Below, in pieces: positions 17,215-25,692 of a DNA stretch of 64,000 nt (position 1 is the stretch's first letter; each line of letters begins with the position of its first letter). The DNA is from JBFGCT01 sp963825565. Lineage in GTDB: Bacteria; Actinomycetota; Acidimicrobiia; Acidimicrobiales; Ilumatobacteraceae. The stretch is from contig CAWGTW010000012.1 of assembly GCA_963825565.1 (NCBI GenBank), forward strand, positions 124,001-188,000, given 5' to 3'. The notes under the pieces are model-generated. The model was not told the DNA's origin and ran no database searches. It worked only from the letters and a program-made list of their open reading frames with translations. Position numbers and translations under genes: made by a program.

Positions 17215-18507
17215 TCAGTCGACGATCGCGCTGTCGGGTCGGAAGGCCGACCACGCGAACCAGAACGTGTCGACGTGGTCGACCGCTTCGAGCATCGCTC
17301 CGGCGAGCGGACCGTCGGTCGCCTCACCGAGGAGGTTCCAGGTCGAGCCGGTCTCCGCATCGACGAACCCGTCGCCGGACGCGGCGAAGGTCAGCGACGC
17401 CCCGTCGACGACCGCGACGAACACGCCGGTCGAGCCGATGTCAGCGCCGGCGGCGATGTCGGCGGCGTCGAGCGCGGACGAGGTCCCCGCCTGCCAGAAC
17501 GCGACGATCGGCATCCCGCCGACGTCGGCGGACACCACCCCTTCGCGCTGGAGGCCGACCAGCGGGACGCCGAGCGCGACGTCGTCGACCTCGATGCCGA
17601 CGATGCGAGTCATCGCGGTGTAGCGGCCGTCGACCTCCCCCTCGAACAGGAACGGCGTGCCGTCGACGTCGTCGTACCCTGGGTACGGGTTCCGGCCGTA
17701 CGAGCGGTCGAATCCGGTGTCGCGGCCGAGGACGAGCCCCTCCGGATGGGCGTCGCGCCAGACCCCCCACGGCACGGTGGCCACCGGGAACGTGTCGAGT
17801 TCGACGCCGGTCAGCTCGCCGACGATCCCCTCGCCGGTGAAGTGGCTCCACAAGGTCTCGGTCTGGCGGTCGTACATGACGAGTGACGAGTTCCACAGCA
17901 GCCCGGACGTGCCGAACTCGACCACCCGACCGTCGACCCGCCGGTCGTAGGAGATCGCCGAGTTGCACAGCGGGCAGTACGTGACCGCCACCGGCACGCC
18001 GCCGACCGTGTCGTTCACGATCTCGTGCCACGTGAGGATCTGTACCGGGTAGGCGCGGGCATCGCCGTCGACAACGAGAGCCAGGACCGGCTCGGTGTCG
18101 GCGAGGAAGTCGACCTCGCCCACGGTCAGGAAGGCCGGCTCGTCGATCGAGGGGATGCCGTCCGGTGGCGGCCCACCGCTGCGGATCTCGTCGAGGTCGA
18201 CCAGCGGCTCCGGCGCTCCGTCGACCTGCTCCCCCTTGACGATCGCCAGCCCGGAGATCGTGACGTCGGGCGGCGAGGGCTCGATTCGCCCGGGTGCGGG
18301 GCCGTCGGTGTCGGCGGACGTCGCCGGAGTGGAACCGGCCGGCGCTGTCGGCGCGGGTTCCCGCTCGGATTCCGCGGTGTCCCCCGTACCGCAGGCGACC
18401 GCGCCGAGCCACAACGCCGAAAGGAGCAGCCGCCCCCTGGTCCCTCGGATCCCGGCCACGCCCTGACGACCCCGTGAGGCCCGATCCGACTCCCGAACGC
18501 CCGTCAC
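17215..18507 (-). CDS. DUF3179 family lipoprotein
   Basis: 430 residues from the GTG at 18507. An alternative GTG at 18459 would give a shorter, more usual signal peptide. The hydrophobic stretch LLLSALWLGAVAC ends in a lipobox Cys. After a Pro/Ala/Thr linker the DUF3179 hallmark appears: LTWHEIVND, then VTYCPLCNSAISYDR with its CPLC motif, then FGTSGLLWNSSLVMYDRQT, LWSHFTGEGIVG and PYPGYDD. The family is exported, widespread in marine bacteria and archaea, and has no settled function. The Cys pair suggests metal or redox chemistry (inference). It is the first gene of a possible two-gene unit with the protein at 16077. Confidence 0.9.
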   Translation of the reverse strand: MTGVRESDRASRGRQGVAGIRGTRGRLLLSALWLGAVACGTGDTAESEREPAPTAPAGSTPATSADTDGPAPGRIEPSPPDVTISGLAIVKGEQVDGAPEPLVDLDEIRSGGPPPDGIPSIDEPAFLTVGEVDFLADTEPVLALVVDGDARAYPVQILTWHEIVNDTVGGVPVAVTYCPLCNSAISYDRRVDGRVVEFGTSGLLWNSSLVMYDRQTETLWSHFTGEGIVGELTGVELDTFPVATVPWGVWRDAHPEGLVLGRDTGFDRSYGRNPYPGYDDVDGTPFLFEGEVDGRYTAMTRIVGIEVDDVALGVPLVGLQREGVVSADVGGMPIVAFWQAGTSSALDAADIAAGADIGSTGVFVAVVDGASLTFAASGDGFVDAETGSTWNLLGEATDGPLAGAMLEAVDHVDTFWFAWSAFRPDSAIVD

Positions 18508-18639
18508 CCACCACCCGATCGCCCGCAGGGACGCACGGTGCCCGCGGTTGGACCGCTGTCCGGCGCTGGTGGCGATCGGCGCCGCCTGTCCGCCCCGGAC
18601 CCGTCCGGGGAGGCGCCGCTCGTTTCCGACCCCGGTCGA

Positions 18640-19452
18640 TCACCGGCGGTCGCTCGGACCCGCGGACCCGGTCGCCCGCACGCGAGGTCGCCAGATCGCG
18701 ACGTGACGCGCGGTCCACACCGTCCGCTCGTTCGCCAGGATCTGGACGTCGAGCTCGACGAAACGGTGGCCTCGACGTTCCCGTTCGTCGGCCACGACAC
18801 CGCGCACCTCGACCACGTCGCCGTCGTGCACGAGGCCGTGGTGCACCGCCGACGTCTCGACGTGGATCCACGGGCCGAGCGCCACGTTGCGGGAGAGCAC
18901 GCCGTTGGCCTGGCGGGCGAGCCAACCCGGATGGCCGACCGATCCGCCGTCGTAGAGATCGCTGGATTCGCGGACGTCGTCGAGGTACCGCCGAGCCAGC
19001 TCCCGCTGGTACACGAGGTCCAGCGTGCCGAGCACGGTGTCCGGCGCCAGGGCGTCCGGGGTGGCCGCGACGACCACGGCCGGGCGCACCCCGCGTTCGA
19101 GCGGCGGCGGCGCCGGCGAGCCGTCGGGTGATGCCCAGCCGGTCGCGCGGACGGCGCCGTCCGGACCGTGCAGCGTCAGCCGCCCGTCCGGTGAGAGCCG
19201 TGCGGTCACCCGCTCGCCGTCGTACACCGGCTGCTCGAAGCGGGCGCGCAGGGCGCCGTGAGCGAGGAACTCGATACCCGAGCGGTCGATGCACGGCCGG
19301 GTGAGGTAGGCAAACACGTCGACACCGGGGACGAGCCCACCGCCGAAACCGAAGGTCCGTGCAACCTCGTCGTCGTGCATCCGGTTCGCCGAGTCGATCG
19401 CGGTGTTGAACGCGACGACGGCATGTTCCCACTCCACGAGCGAACGGTACAA
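18640..19452 (-). CDS. Hot-dog fold (MaoC-like) protein
   Basis: 270 residues. The N-terminal part has the MaoC/hydratase pattern MHDDEVARTFGFGGGLVPGVDVFAYLTRP (split here at residues 25-53), including the D/H and G-rich helix of double hot-dog hydratases. The second half (GHPGWLARQANGVLSRNVALG, then HHGLVHDGDVVEVRGVV and RFVELDVQILAN) looks like a second hot-dog repeat, so the protein is probably a double hot-dog monomer. Members hydrate enoyl-CoA or bind acyl thioesters; here the substrate is unknown. The gene stands alone between the DUF3179 gene and an intergenic stretch. Confidence 0.7.
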   Translation of the reverse strand: MYRSLVEWEHAVVAFNTAIDSANRMHDDEVARTFGFGGGLVPGVDVFAYLTRPCIDRSGIEFLAHGALRARFEQPVYDGERVTARLSPDGRLTLHGPDGAVRATGWASPDGSPAPPPLERGVRPAVVVAATPDALAPDTVLGTLDLVYQRELARRYLDDVRESSDLYDGGSVGHPGWLARQANGVLSRNVALGPWIHVETSAVHHGLVHDGDVVEVRGVVADERERRGHRFVELDVQILANERTVWTARHVAIWRPRVRATGSAGPSDRR

Positions 19453-19770
19453 CGCTTCCGGAACCGGGGGATCGGCGCGCCGGGGCCGGGGAGGATGCTC
19501 GGGACCGTGGCGATGTTGCCAGCCCGGCGCAGGCAGCGGTTGCCGGCGCCGGACTGGCGCGGGATGCTCCCGGGTCGTTGATCGGTGCAGCCCTCAAACG
19601 TGCGGTCGCACGTCCAACGGGGACGACGTTAGCGCCCGGTGCGACCCGGGTGCCAAGACGAACGGCGCAGATCTCGGGCCGCCGCGGGGTCCGCTCCCGC
19701 CGCCAGGACGATCGGCCCTACTTGCGCCGATCGCACGCGACGAACATCGGCAGTCAGGAGGACATCTGAG
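19453..19770. other. Intergenic stretch between divergent genes
   Basis: About 320 bp between the starts of two divergent genes, expected to hold promoters for both. I see no convincing -10/-35 pair, repeat or small gene. The only clear signal is the AGGAGG ribosome-binding site at about 19756-19761 serving the gene at 19771. Confidence 0.5.
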
Positions 19771-20505
19771 ATGTCGAACGACGGAGCACCACCGATCGCC
19801 CAACCGCCACCACCACCGCCACCGCCTCCACCGCCCCCACCGCCCCCGTTCGGCGGACGGCCGATGACCGGTCCCGCCACGCCCTACCCAGCGCGGTTGG
19901 AGATCCGGTATCCCGACCGCCTCAACCGGGTCACGACGGCGTTCCGATTGATCCTCGTCATCCCGATCGCGATCCTGATCGGCCTCCTCGCCGGTGGCGG
20001 CATGCAGACGACGCAGACCGCCAGCGGGGAGTGGGTGACGACGACATCGGCCGGGGTCAGTGGCAGCCTGTTCGCCGCGACGCTGTTGATGATCCTGTTC
20101 CGGCGCCGCTACCCGCGTTGGTGGTTCGACTTCGCCCTCGAGTTCACCCGGTTCAGCATGCGCGTCGGGGCGTACTTCGTCCTCCTGACCGACCGCTATC
20201 CCTCGACGGTCGAGCACCAAGACGTCGAGCTCGACGTCGATTACCCCGATGTCGAGCGTGACCTCAAACGCGGGCTCCCGCTGGTCAAGTGGTTCCTCGC
20301 CATCCCGCACTACATCGTGCTGCTCTTCCTGGGGATCGGCGCGTTCTTCGCCGTGATCGTCGCCTGGTTCGCCATCCTGTTCACCGGCCGCTACCCGCGT
20401 GGGTTGTTCGACTACGTCGTCGGCGTCGGCCGGTGGGGTCTGCGGGTCAACGCCTACGCCTTCCTCCTCGTCACCGACCGCTACCCGCCGTTCTCGCTGC
20501 ACTGA
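19771..20505 (+). CDS. DUF4389 membrane protein with polyproline N-terminus
   Basis: 244 residues from the ATG at 19771, with AGGAGG 9 bp upstream. The N-terminus carries a run of 15 prolines (residues 12-26). Two related halves follow: each has a Y-P-x-R(L/W) lead, hydrophobic helices (FRLILVIPIAILIGLLAG; WFLAIPHYIVLLFLGIGAFFAVIVAWFAILFTG) and a [LF]-R-x-[NG]-AY-x-[FV]-L-[LT]-[VT]-DRYP motif. This is the DUF4389 pattern of duplicated membrane proteins of unknown function. The polyproline run would normally need EF-P for efficient translation. It ends at a hairpin (20525-20566) shared with the convergent ATP-grasp gene. Confidence 0.85.
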   Translation: MSNDGAPPIAQPPPPPPPPPPPPPPPFGGRPMTGPATPYPARLEIRYPDRLNRVTTAFRLILVIPIAILIGLLAGGGMQTTQTASGEWVTTTSAGVSGSLFAATLLMILFRRRYPRWWFDFALEFTRFSMRVGAYFVLLTDRYPSTVEHQDVELDVDYPDVERDLKRGLPLVKWFLAIPHYIVLLFLGIGAFFAVIVAWFAILFTGRYPRGLFDYVVGVGRWGLRVNAYAFLLVTDRYPPFSLH

Positions 20506-20524
20506 TCCCGCCGCCAAACCACCA

Positions 20525-20566
20525 CCGGTGAGAGTCGCCGCGGACACGCGCGGCCGAGCTCACCGG
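20525..20566. terminator. Hairpin between convergent genes
   Basis: CCGGTGAG (20525-20532) pairs perfectly with CTCACCGG (20559-20566). It lies 20 bp after the DUF4389 stop and 9 bp before the end of the ATP-grasp gene at 20575, as expected for a bidirectional terminator. No U-tract is present. Confidence 0.5.
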
Positions 20567-20574
20567 AGGGGACG

Positions 20575-21795
20575 TCAGTCGCAGTGGAGGTGGACGTTGG
20601 TGGCGATCCAGTCGGCCATCGCCACCGTCTCGGCGAAGTCGCGATGACGGACGACGATGATCCCGTCGGACAGCACGGTTGCCCGCCAGTCGCGACGGGG
20701 TCGTCCGATCGGGACCAGGTCGACGTTGACCACGTGCTCCCCCATCGTCGCCATCATGTGCGCCACGCCCTCGACCCTGGTGATCGTCCCCTTGCCCTGC
20801 GCCCGCTTGATCACCTGGGCGACGTTGTACCGGCGTTCGGTCGGCTGGCTGAAGGTGCCGTGGCACACCGCCTCGGCCCAGCCGGTGTAGAGGTCGGTAT
20901 CGCAGGCGAAGTTCATCATGTCGGTCAGCCGGCCGCCGGGCGACCGGGCGCCGATCTCGCCGAACACGACCTCCCCCGACCCGGTCCGGTACCACTCCAT
21001 GTGGGTGAACCCGCTCCGTAGCCCCATCGCAGCGATGACGGCACGACCGAGCGCCACGCCGCCGGCGATGAACGGATCGGCCAGGTCGCGCCAGGCGACC
21101 ACCTGCGGGCTGATCCACTCGACCTGCTTGCCGATCAGCGGGTTCGGCCGGTACTCACACACGTTCTCGAAGGCGATCGAACCGCCGGCACAGACCGTGT
21201 CGTAGGTGAACTCGTCGCCGGAGATGAACTCCTCCACGCTGACCTCGGGCACGTGGCCGAGCCGTCCGAGCGCGTTCTCGAGATCGGCGTCGTGCTCGAT
21301 CCGGAACGTGTCCATCGACCCGGCGCCGGCGATCGGCTTGACGATGATCGGGTAGCCGATGCGGGCCGCCGCCTCGCGGCAGGCGGCGCGCGTCGTCGCC
21401 CGGACCGACCGCGGCGTGCGCAATCCGGCCGCCTCGACGACCTGCTTCATCGCCCCCTTGTCGCGGAACGGCACCGTCTGGTCGACGGTCAACCCGGGCA
21501 CCCCGATCGCTTCGCGCAGCCGCGCGGCCAGCAGCATCGTCGGCTCCCACAGCGTCTCGACCAGGTCGACGTTGCGGCCCGACAGCGCGCCGAGCACGGT
21601 GTGAACGGCCGCGTCCTCGTCGCCCCACGACCCGATCCGGACGTAGTCGGCGAGCGCCTGCCGGACCCGCCCGTCGAGCGAGTCGACCGGCTGATCGCCG
21701 ACCCCGATCACGCGCGCCCCGACCGCGGCGAGCCCCGACACGAACAGCGGGATGTCGTCCGGGTACCCGGGCGACAGGAACACGACGTCGGTCAC
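20575..21795 (-). CDS. ATP-grasp domain ligase, paralogue 1
   Basis: 406 residues from the GTG at 21795 (VTDVVFLSPGYPDD); the frame opens at 21837 but the extra residues are not conserved-looking. Order of features: N-terminal pre-ATP-grasp Rossmann-like domain, RDKGAMK (residues 111-117), ATP-binding strand IIVKPIAGAG with K153, the EEF hinge at 198-200, HMEWY near 264 and the metal-binding block VVFGEIGARSPGG with E280. Enzymes of this type activate a carboxylate with ATP and join it to an amine or thiol. It is one of three paralogues of 406-407 residues; the next gene on the strand lies 55 bp upstream. Substrates are unknown. Confidence 0.85.
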   Translation of the reverse strand: MTDVVFLSPGYPDDIPLFVSGLAAVGARVIGVGDQPVDSLDGRVRQALADYVRIGSWGDEDAAVHTVLGALSGRNVDLVETLWEPTMLLAARLREAIGVPGLTVDQTVPFRDKGAMKQVVEAAGLRTPRSVRATTRAACREAAARIGYPIIVKPIAGAGSMDTFRIEHDADLENALGRLGHVPEVSVEEFISGDEFTYDTVCAGGSIAFENVCEYRPNPLIGKQVEWISPQVVAWRDLADPFIAGGVALGRAVIAAMGLRSGFTHMEWYRTGSGEVVFGEIGARSPGGRLTDMMNFACDTDLYTGWAEAVCHGTFSQPTERRYNVAQVIKRAQGKGTITRVEGVAHMMATMGEHVVNVDLVPIGRPRRDWRATVLSDGIIVVRHRDFAETVAMADWIATNVHLHCD

Positions 21796-21850
21796 CGGAA
21801 CCACACCCGATCCCAACCCACGAGAAGGGCGTCCCACGTCCTCGGCATGG

Positions 21851-23074
21851 TCAGCTCGTCTCGACCCTGATCGCCGAGACGATCTCGCCGAGGGCGCGGT
21901 CGACCTCGGCGGTGTCGTCGCTGCGGACGATCACGTACCCGTCGCCCTCGTAGGTGTCGGCGGCCGTTGTGCCTGGCTCGGGCAGGCGCGACTCGACGAC
22001 GAGCGCGTGGGTCGCGGGGCTCACCCGGTCGATCCCGGTGACCGACGTGATGGTTCGACCGGCGCCCTGGGCGCGCAGGTAGGCGGCGCCGACCGCGTAC
22101 CGGCGCGCCGGGGGCTCGAACTGCCCGTGCGCGGTGAGCCGGGCCCAGGCGGCGTACATGTCGGTGTCGTGGGCCCAGCTGATCAGCGACGCGATCTGCG
22201 CGCCGGGCGGCCGGGCACCCACCTCCGAGACCGCCACGGAGCCGTCGCTCCGGCGGAACCACTCGAGGTGCGACAGCCCGGTCGAGAGTCCGAGGGCACG
22301 GATCGCCCGCGGGCCGACGTCGCGGATCGCCGCGAACTCCTCGCCGCCGACCTCCCGGGGGAGGACCACGCACCACTGGATCCACGGGTTCTCGAGGACG
22401 GTCAGCGGCGTCGGGTCGTACCGTCCGATCGAGTACCAGACCGGCGCGCCATCGAGCAGCACGCTCTCGAACGAGAACTCCTCGCCGACGAGGAACTCCT
22501 CGAGCAGCACCGGCGCGCCCGGCGACGGCGGGCTCTGTGCCAACCACCGCTCGACCGACGCCCCGTCGTCGAGGCGGAACGTGTTGCGGGCGCCCATCCC
22601 GGCCAGCGGCTTGACGACGATCGGTGGTTCCCACGACCGCAGGATCGCCCGGACCTGATCGGCGGAGTCCGCCCGCGCGTTGCGGGCACAGGGAACTCCT
22701 GCGGCCTCGAAGGCGGCCTTCATCTGCGCCTTGTCGCGGAACCGCTCGGCCACCTCGACCCCCATCCCGGCGATCCCGAGCCGCTCGCGGACCTCGGCCA
22801 CCGGAACCTGCAGGTTCTCCAGGATCGCCGTCAGCACGTCGACGCCTCCCGATCGGCCGGCGAGCGCGGCGACCGCCCCGGTCAACCGATCGACGTCCAG
22901 GCAGTCCTCGATCCGCCAGTGCGCGGCGAGGCCCCGCCGGACACGATCGGGAAAGCGCTCCAACGGGTCGCTGCTGACGACCGCGACCTCGGTGCCCGGC
23001 AGCTCGACCATCGCGGTCAGAAAGCGGGTCGTCGCCTCGCGCACGTACGGAGCGACGAACACGACCTGCACCAC
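21851..23074 (-). CDS. ATP-grasp domain ligase, paralogue 2
   Basis: 407 residues. It shares the architecture of paralogue 1: MVQVVFVAPY start, RFRDKAQMKAAFEAAGVPCA (K115), strand PIVVKPLAGMG with K155, LLEEFLVGEEF hinge at about 191-200, HLEWF at about 269 and AVSEVGARPPGA with E284. All catalytic positions expected of an active ATP-grasp enzyme seem present. It is first of the minus-strand pair and faces paralogue 3 across a 99-bp divergent spacer, which probably holds promoters for both arms. The neighbouring hydrolases suggest that the ligated product is later processed or released by ester or amide cleavage (inference). Confidence 0.85.
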   Translation of the reverse strand: MVQVVFVAPYVREATTRFLTAMVELPGTEVAVVSSDPLERFPDRVRRGLAAHWRIEDCLDVDRLTGAVAALAGRSGGVDVLTAILENLQVPVAEVRERLGIAGMGVEVAERFRDKAQMKAAFEAAGVPCARNARADSADQVRAILRSWEPPIVVKPLAGMGARNTFRLDDGASVERWLAQSPPSPGAPVLLEEFLVGEEFSFESVLLDGAPVWYSIGRYDPTPLTVLENPWIQWCVVLPREVGGEEFAAIRDVGPRAIRALGLSTGLSHLEWFRRSDGSVAVSEVGARPPGAQIASLISWAHDTDMYAAWARLTAHGQFEPPARRYAVGAAYLRAQGAGRTITSVTGIDRVSPATHALVVESRLPEPGTTAADTYEGDGYVIVRSDDTAEVDRALGEIVSAIRVETS

Positions 23075-23173
23075 CCGGCGGACCGTACATCACCCCACCC
23101 GGGTCGCGGCGCAGGCCGGCGCCCCGATCCGTCCGGTACCGGGAGGGGGTCGCCACGGGCTACAACTGTGCCG

Positions 23174-24397
23174 GTGAACGTGATCCTCCTCGAACCGAGC
23201 TTCCCCGACAACCAGAAGCAGTTCGCACGCGCGCTGGCCGAGGCGGGGGCGACCGTGATCGGCGTCGGGGAACGCCCCGAGGCAGGGCTCGACGACGACG
23301 TCCGCGAGTGGCTCACCCATTACGAACAGGTCGGGTCGGTGGTCGACGACCACAGCGTGGAGCGCGCCGTCCGCTGGATCCAGGACAAGATCTGGGTCGA
23401 CCGCCTGGAGGCGACCGTCGAGGCGCACATCATGACCGCCGCCCGAGTCCGCGAGGCGTGCGGCATTCCCGGTACGTCGGTGCGTACCGCCCACCTGTGC
23501 CGCGACAAGCCGGCGATGAAGGAGGTGCTGCGGGCCGCCGGCGTCCCGTGTGCCCGCTCGATCGGGGCCTCGACCGGCGACGCGGTCAGGGCGTTCGCCG
23601 ACGCGGTCGGGTACCCGCTGATCGTCAAGCCCCCCGACGGGGCCGGTGCCTCGGGAACGCACCGGGTCGACGACGGCGCCGAGCTCGAGCAGGCGATCGC
23701 ACTGAGCGGGTTGGCGCACGGTGCACCGGTCGCGGTCGAGGAGTTCGTCGAAGGCCACGAGGGCTTCTACGACACGATCAGCGTCGACGGCGCGGTCGTC
23801 CACGAGTTCGTCAGCCACTACTACCCCAACGTCCTCGAAGCGATGCGGAACCGCTGGATCTCGCCCCAGTTCGTCGCCACCAACCGAGTCGATTCCGCCC
23901 CCGGCTACGACGAGGTGAAGGCGATGGGCCGACGCGTGATCACCGCGCTCGGCATCGGCACGTCGGCAACTCACATGGAGTGGTTCGCCGGACCGAAGGG
24001 GCTGATGTTCTCCGAGATCGGTTGCCGGCCTCCTGGGGTCAGGGCGTGGGATCTCTACGCCGTCGGCAACGAGATCGACCTGTACCGGGAGTGGGCCGAG
24101 GCGATCGTCCACGGCCGCCGCGGCCGACCGGCGTCGCGCCGGTACGCGGCCGGGATCGTCGCGTTGCGCCCGGAGGGCGACGGCGTCATCGCCGGGTACT
24201 CGGGGATCGACGACATCGAGCAACGGTTCGGCGGGTTGATCATCGATGCCCACCTCCCGCCCGAGGGCACCCCGACCCAGCCGGTCGATGCCGGCTACAT
24301 GGCCAACGCCTGGGTGCGCGCCCGCCACGAGGACTTCGACCACCTGCGTTGGGTGCTCGACGAGATCGGCCGCACCGTGACGGTGCACGTGCGATGA
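23174..24397 (+). CDS. ATP-grasp domain ligase, paralogue 3
   Basis: 407 residues from the GTG at 23174; a GTG two codons earlier (23168) is equally possible, with a GGGAGGGGG run upstream. The order matches the other two paralogues: NVILLEPSFPDNQKQ start, CRDKPAMKEVLRAAGVPCAR, LIVKPPDGAG with K152, AVEEFVEGHE hinge, THMEWFAGPKG and MFSEIGCRPPGV with E281. It differs from paralogues 1 and 2 at many positions, suggesting distinct substrates. Its stop overlaps the start of the esterase-like gene (ATGA), which strongly suggests translational coupling in a four-gene plus-strand operon. Confidence 0.85.
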   Translation: MNVILLEPSFPDNQKQFARALAEAGATVIGVGERPEAGLDDDVREWLTHYEQVGSVVDDHSVERAVRWIQDKIWVDRLEATVEAHIMTAARVREACGIPGTSVRTAHLCRDKPAMKEVLRAAGVPCARSIGASTGDAVRAFADAVGYPLIVKPPDGAGASGTHRVDDGAELEQAIALSGLAHGAPVAVEEFVEGHEGFYDTISVDGAVVHEFVSHYYPNVLEAMRNRWISPQFVATNRVDSAPGYDEVKAMGRRVITALGIGTSATHMEWFAGPKGLMFSEIGCRPPGVRAWDLYAVGNEIDLYREWAEAIVHGRRGRPASRRYAAGIVALRPEGDGVIAGYSGIDDIEQRFGGLIIDAHLPPEGTPTQPVDAGYMANAWVRARHEDFDHLRWVLDEIGRTVTVHVR

Positions 24398-25590
24398 CGA
24401 CCCGGGCAACCGCCGGGACCACGCTGGCACCTCGGCTCGCGCGCGACCCGGCGCTGACCGCCGACGCCCTCGACGACCTGGTCTTCGACCGCGGCTTCCC
24501 GCTGTCGAGCGAAGCTGGGACGACGTTCGCCTATCGCGGCGACGCGGACTCGGTGCGGTTGGTCCACTTCGGGATCGGGCTCCCCGCCGACCTCGCGTTC
24601 GAACGGCTCGACGGGTCGGACTGGTGGCTGCTGACCCTCGGCCTCCCGGCCGGGACCCGCCTCGAGTACCAGCTCGAGATCATCGAGCACGGGAACCGGC
24701 GCACGATCGAGGACCCGCTCAACCCGTACGAGTCCCGCAACCCGTTCGGCCAGAACTCGGTGTGCCGATCGTTCGGCTACGCGGTCCCTCCCTGGGCGCT
24801 GCACGATCCGGCCGCCGAGGCGGGTTCGCACCGTTCGCTGACCATCCCCAGCGACGCGCTCGGGCGTGCGGTGCCGATCACCTTGTACCTCCCGGCGTCG
24901 TTCACCACCGACCCGCAGCACCGCTACGCCCTCGTCGTGCTCCACGACGGCACCGACTACCTCCATTACGCGGCGGCGAGCACGGTGCTCGACAACCTGA
25001 TCCACCGGGGCCTCGTGCCGGAACTCGTCGTCGCGTTCTGCGACCCGCACGACCGCCTGAACGAGTACGCCGACGACGAGCGGCACGCCCGGTTCGTCGC
25101 CGACGAGCTGGTGCCCTACCTCGAAGCCCACCTGCCGCTCATCGCACGCCGCGAAGCACGCTGCCTCGGCGGTTCGAGCTTCGGGGCGGTGGCGACGCTG
25201 TCGACCGCCGTGCGGTACCCCGACACGTTCGGACGGCTGCTGCTGCAGTCGGGCTCCTTCGCCGGGGCAAGCGGCGAGTGCGTCGAGCCGATGGACGACC
25301 TGTGGACACCGGTCTACGAGTTCGTTCGACGGTACACCGCGGCACCGACCGCCGTCGCCGAACGGGTCTTCATGAGCTGTGGGTTGTTCGAACCGATGAT
25401 CACCGAGAACCGTGCGATCCGGCCCGTCCTCAAGGAGACGGGCATGCAGGTCGTGATGGGCGAAGCGCTCGACGGCCACACCTGGGGCTGCTGGCGCGAC
25501 CACCTCGGTATCGCCCTCCCGTGGCTGTTCGCCGACTCGTTCCGGCCCCGCGAGGTCCGACCCTTCGACCGTCCGGAGCACGCCGGCTGA
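24394..25590 (+). CDS. Enterochelin-esterase-like alpha/beta-hydrolase
   Basis: 398 residues from the ATG at 24394, which overlaps the TGA of the preceding ATP-grasp gene. Residues about 40-120 form an N-terminal beta-sandwich like the early-set domain of Fes enzymes (TFAYRGDADSVRLVHFG, DWWLLTLGLPAGTRLEYQ). The hydrolase domain starts near residue 155 (VPITLYLPASF, YALVVLHDGTDYL) and has the nucleophile elbow GGSSFGA with S262, followed by the SGLFEPM and DGHTWGCWRDHL segments supplying acid and His. Fes enzymes open cyclic or linear esters of siderophores; this one more likely acts on a product of the neighbouring ligases. No signal peptide, so cytoplasmic. Confidence 0.85.
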   Translation: MTTRATAGTTLAPRLARDPALTADALDDLVFDRGFPLSSEAGTTFAYRGDADSVRLVHFGIGLPADLAFERLDGSDWWLLTLGLPAGTRLEYQLEIIEHGNRRTIEDPLNPYESRNPFGQNSVCRSFGYAVPPWALHDPAAEAGSHRSLTIPSDALGRAVPITLYLPASFTTDPQHRYALVVLHDGTDYLHYAAASTVLDNLIHRGLVPELVVAFCDPHDRLNEYADDERHARFVADELVPYLEAHLPLIARREARCLGGSSFGAVATLSTAVRYPDTFGRLLLQSGSFAGASGECVEPMDDLWTPVYEFVRRYTAAPTAVAERVFMSCGLFEPMITENRAIRPVLKETGMQVVMGEALDGHTWGCWRDHLGIALPWLFADSFRPREVRPFDRPEHAG

Positions 25591-25692
25591 GGCGATGACC
25601 GTGAAGATCGGCCACCGCAACATTGCGAACGTGCGCGGGCGAAGCACTAGCTTGCGGTCGATCGACTCGGGGGAGACAGATGGCTGAAACCG

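Noticed and set aside
19800..19860. The CCACCGCC-rich run as a simple DNA repeat
   Set aside because: It is explained by the polyproline stretch of the DUF4389 protein.
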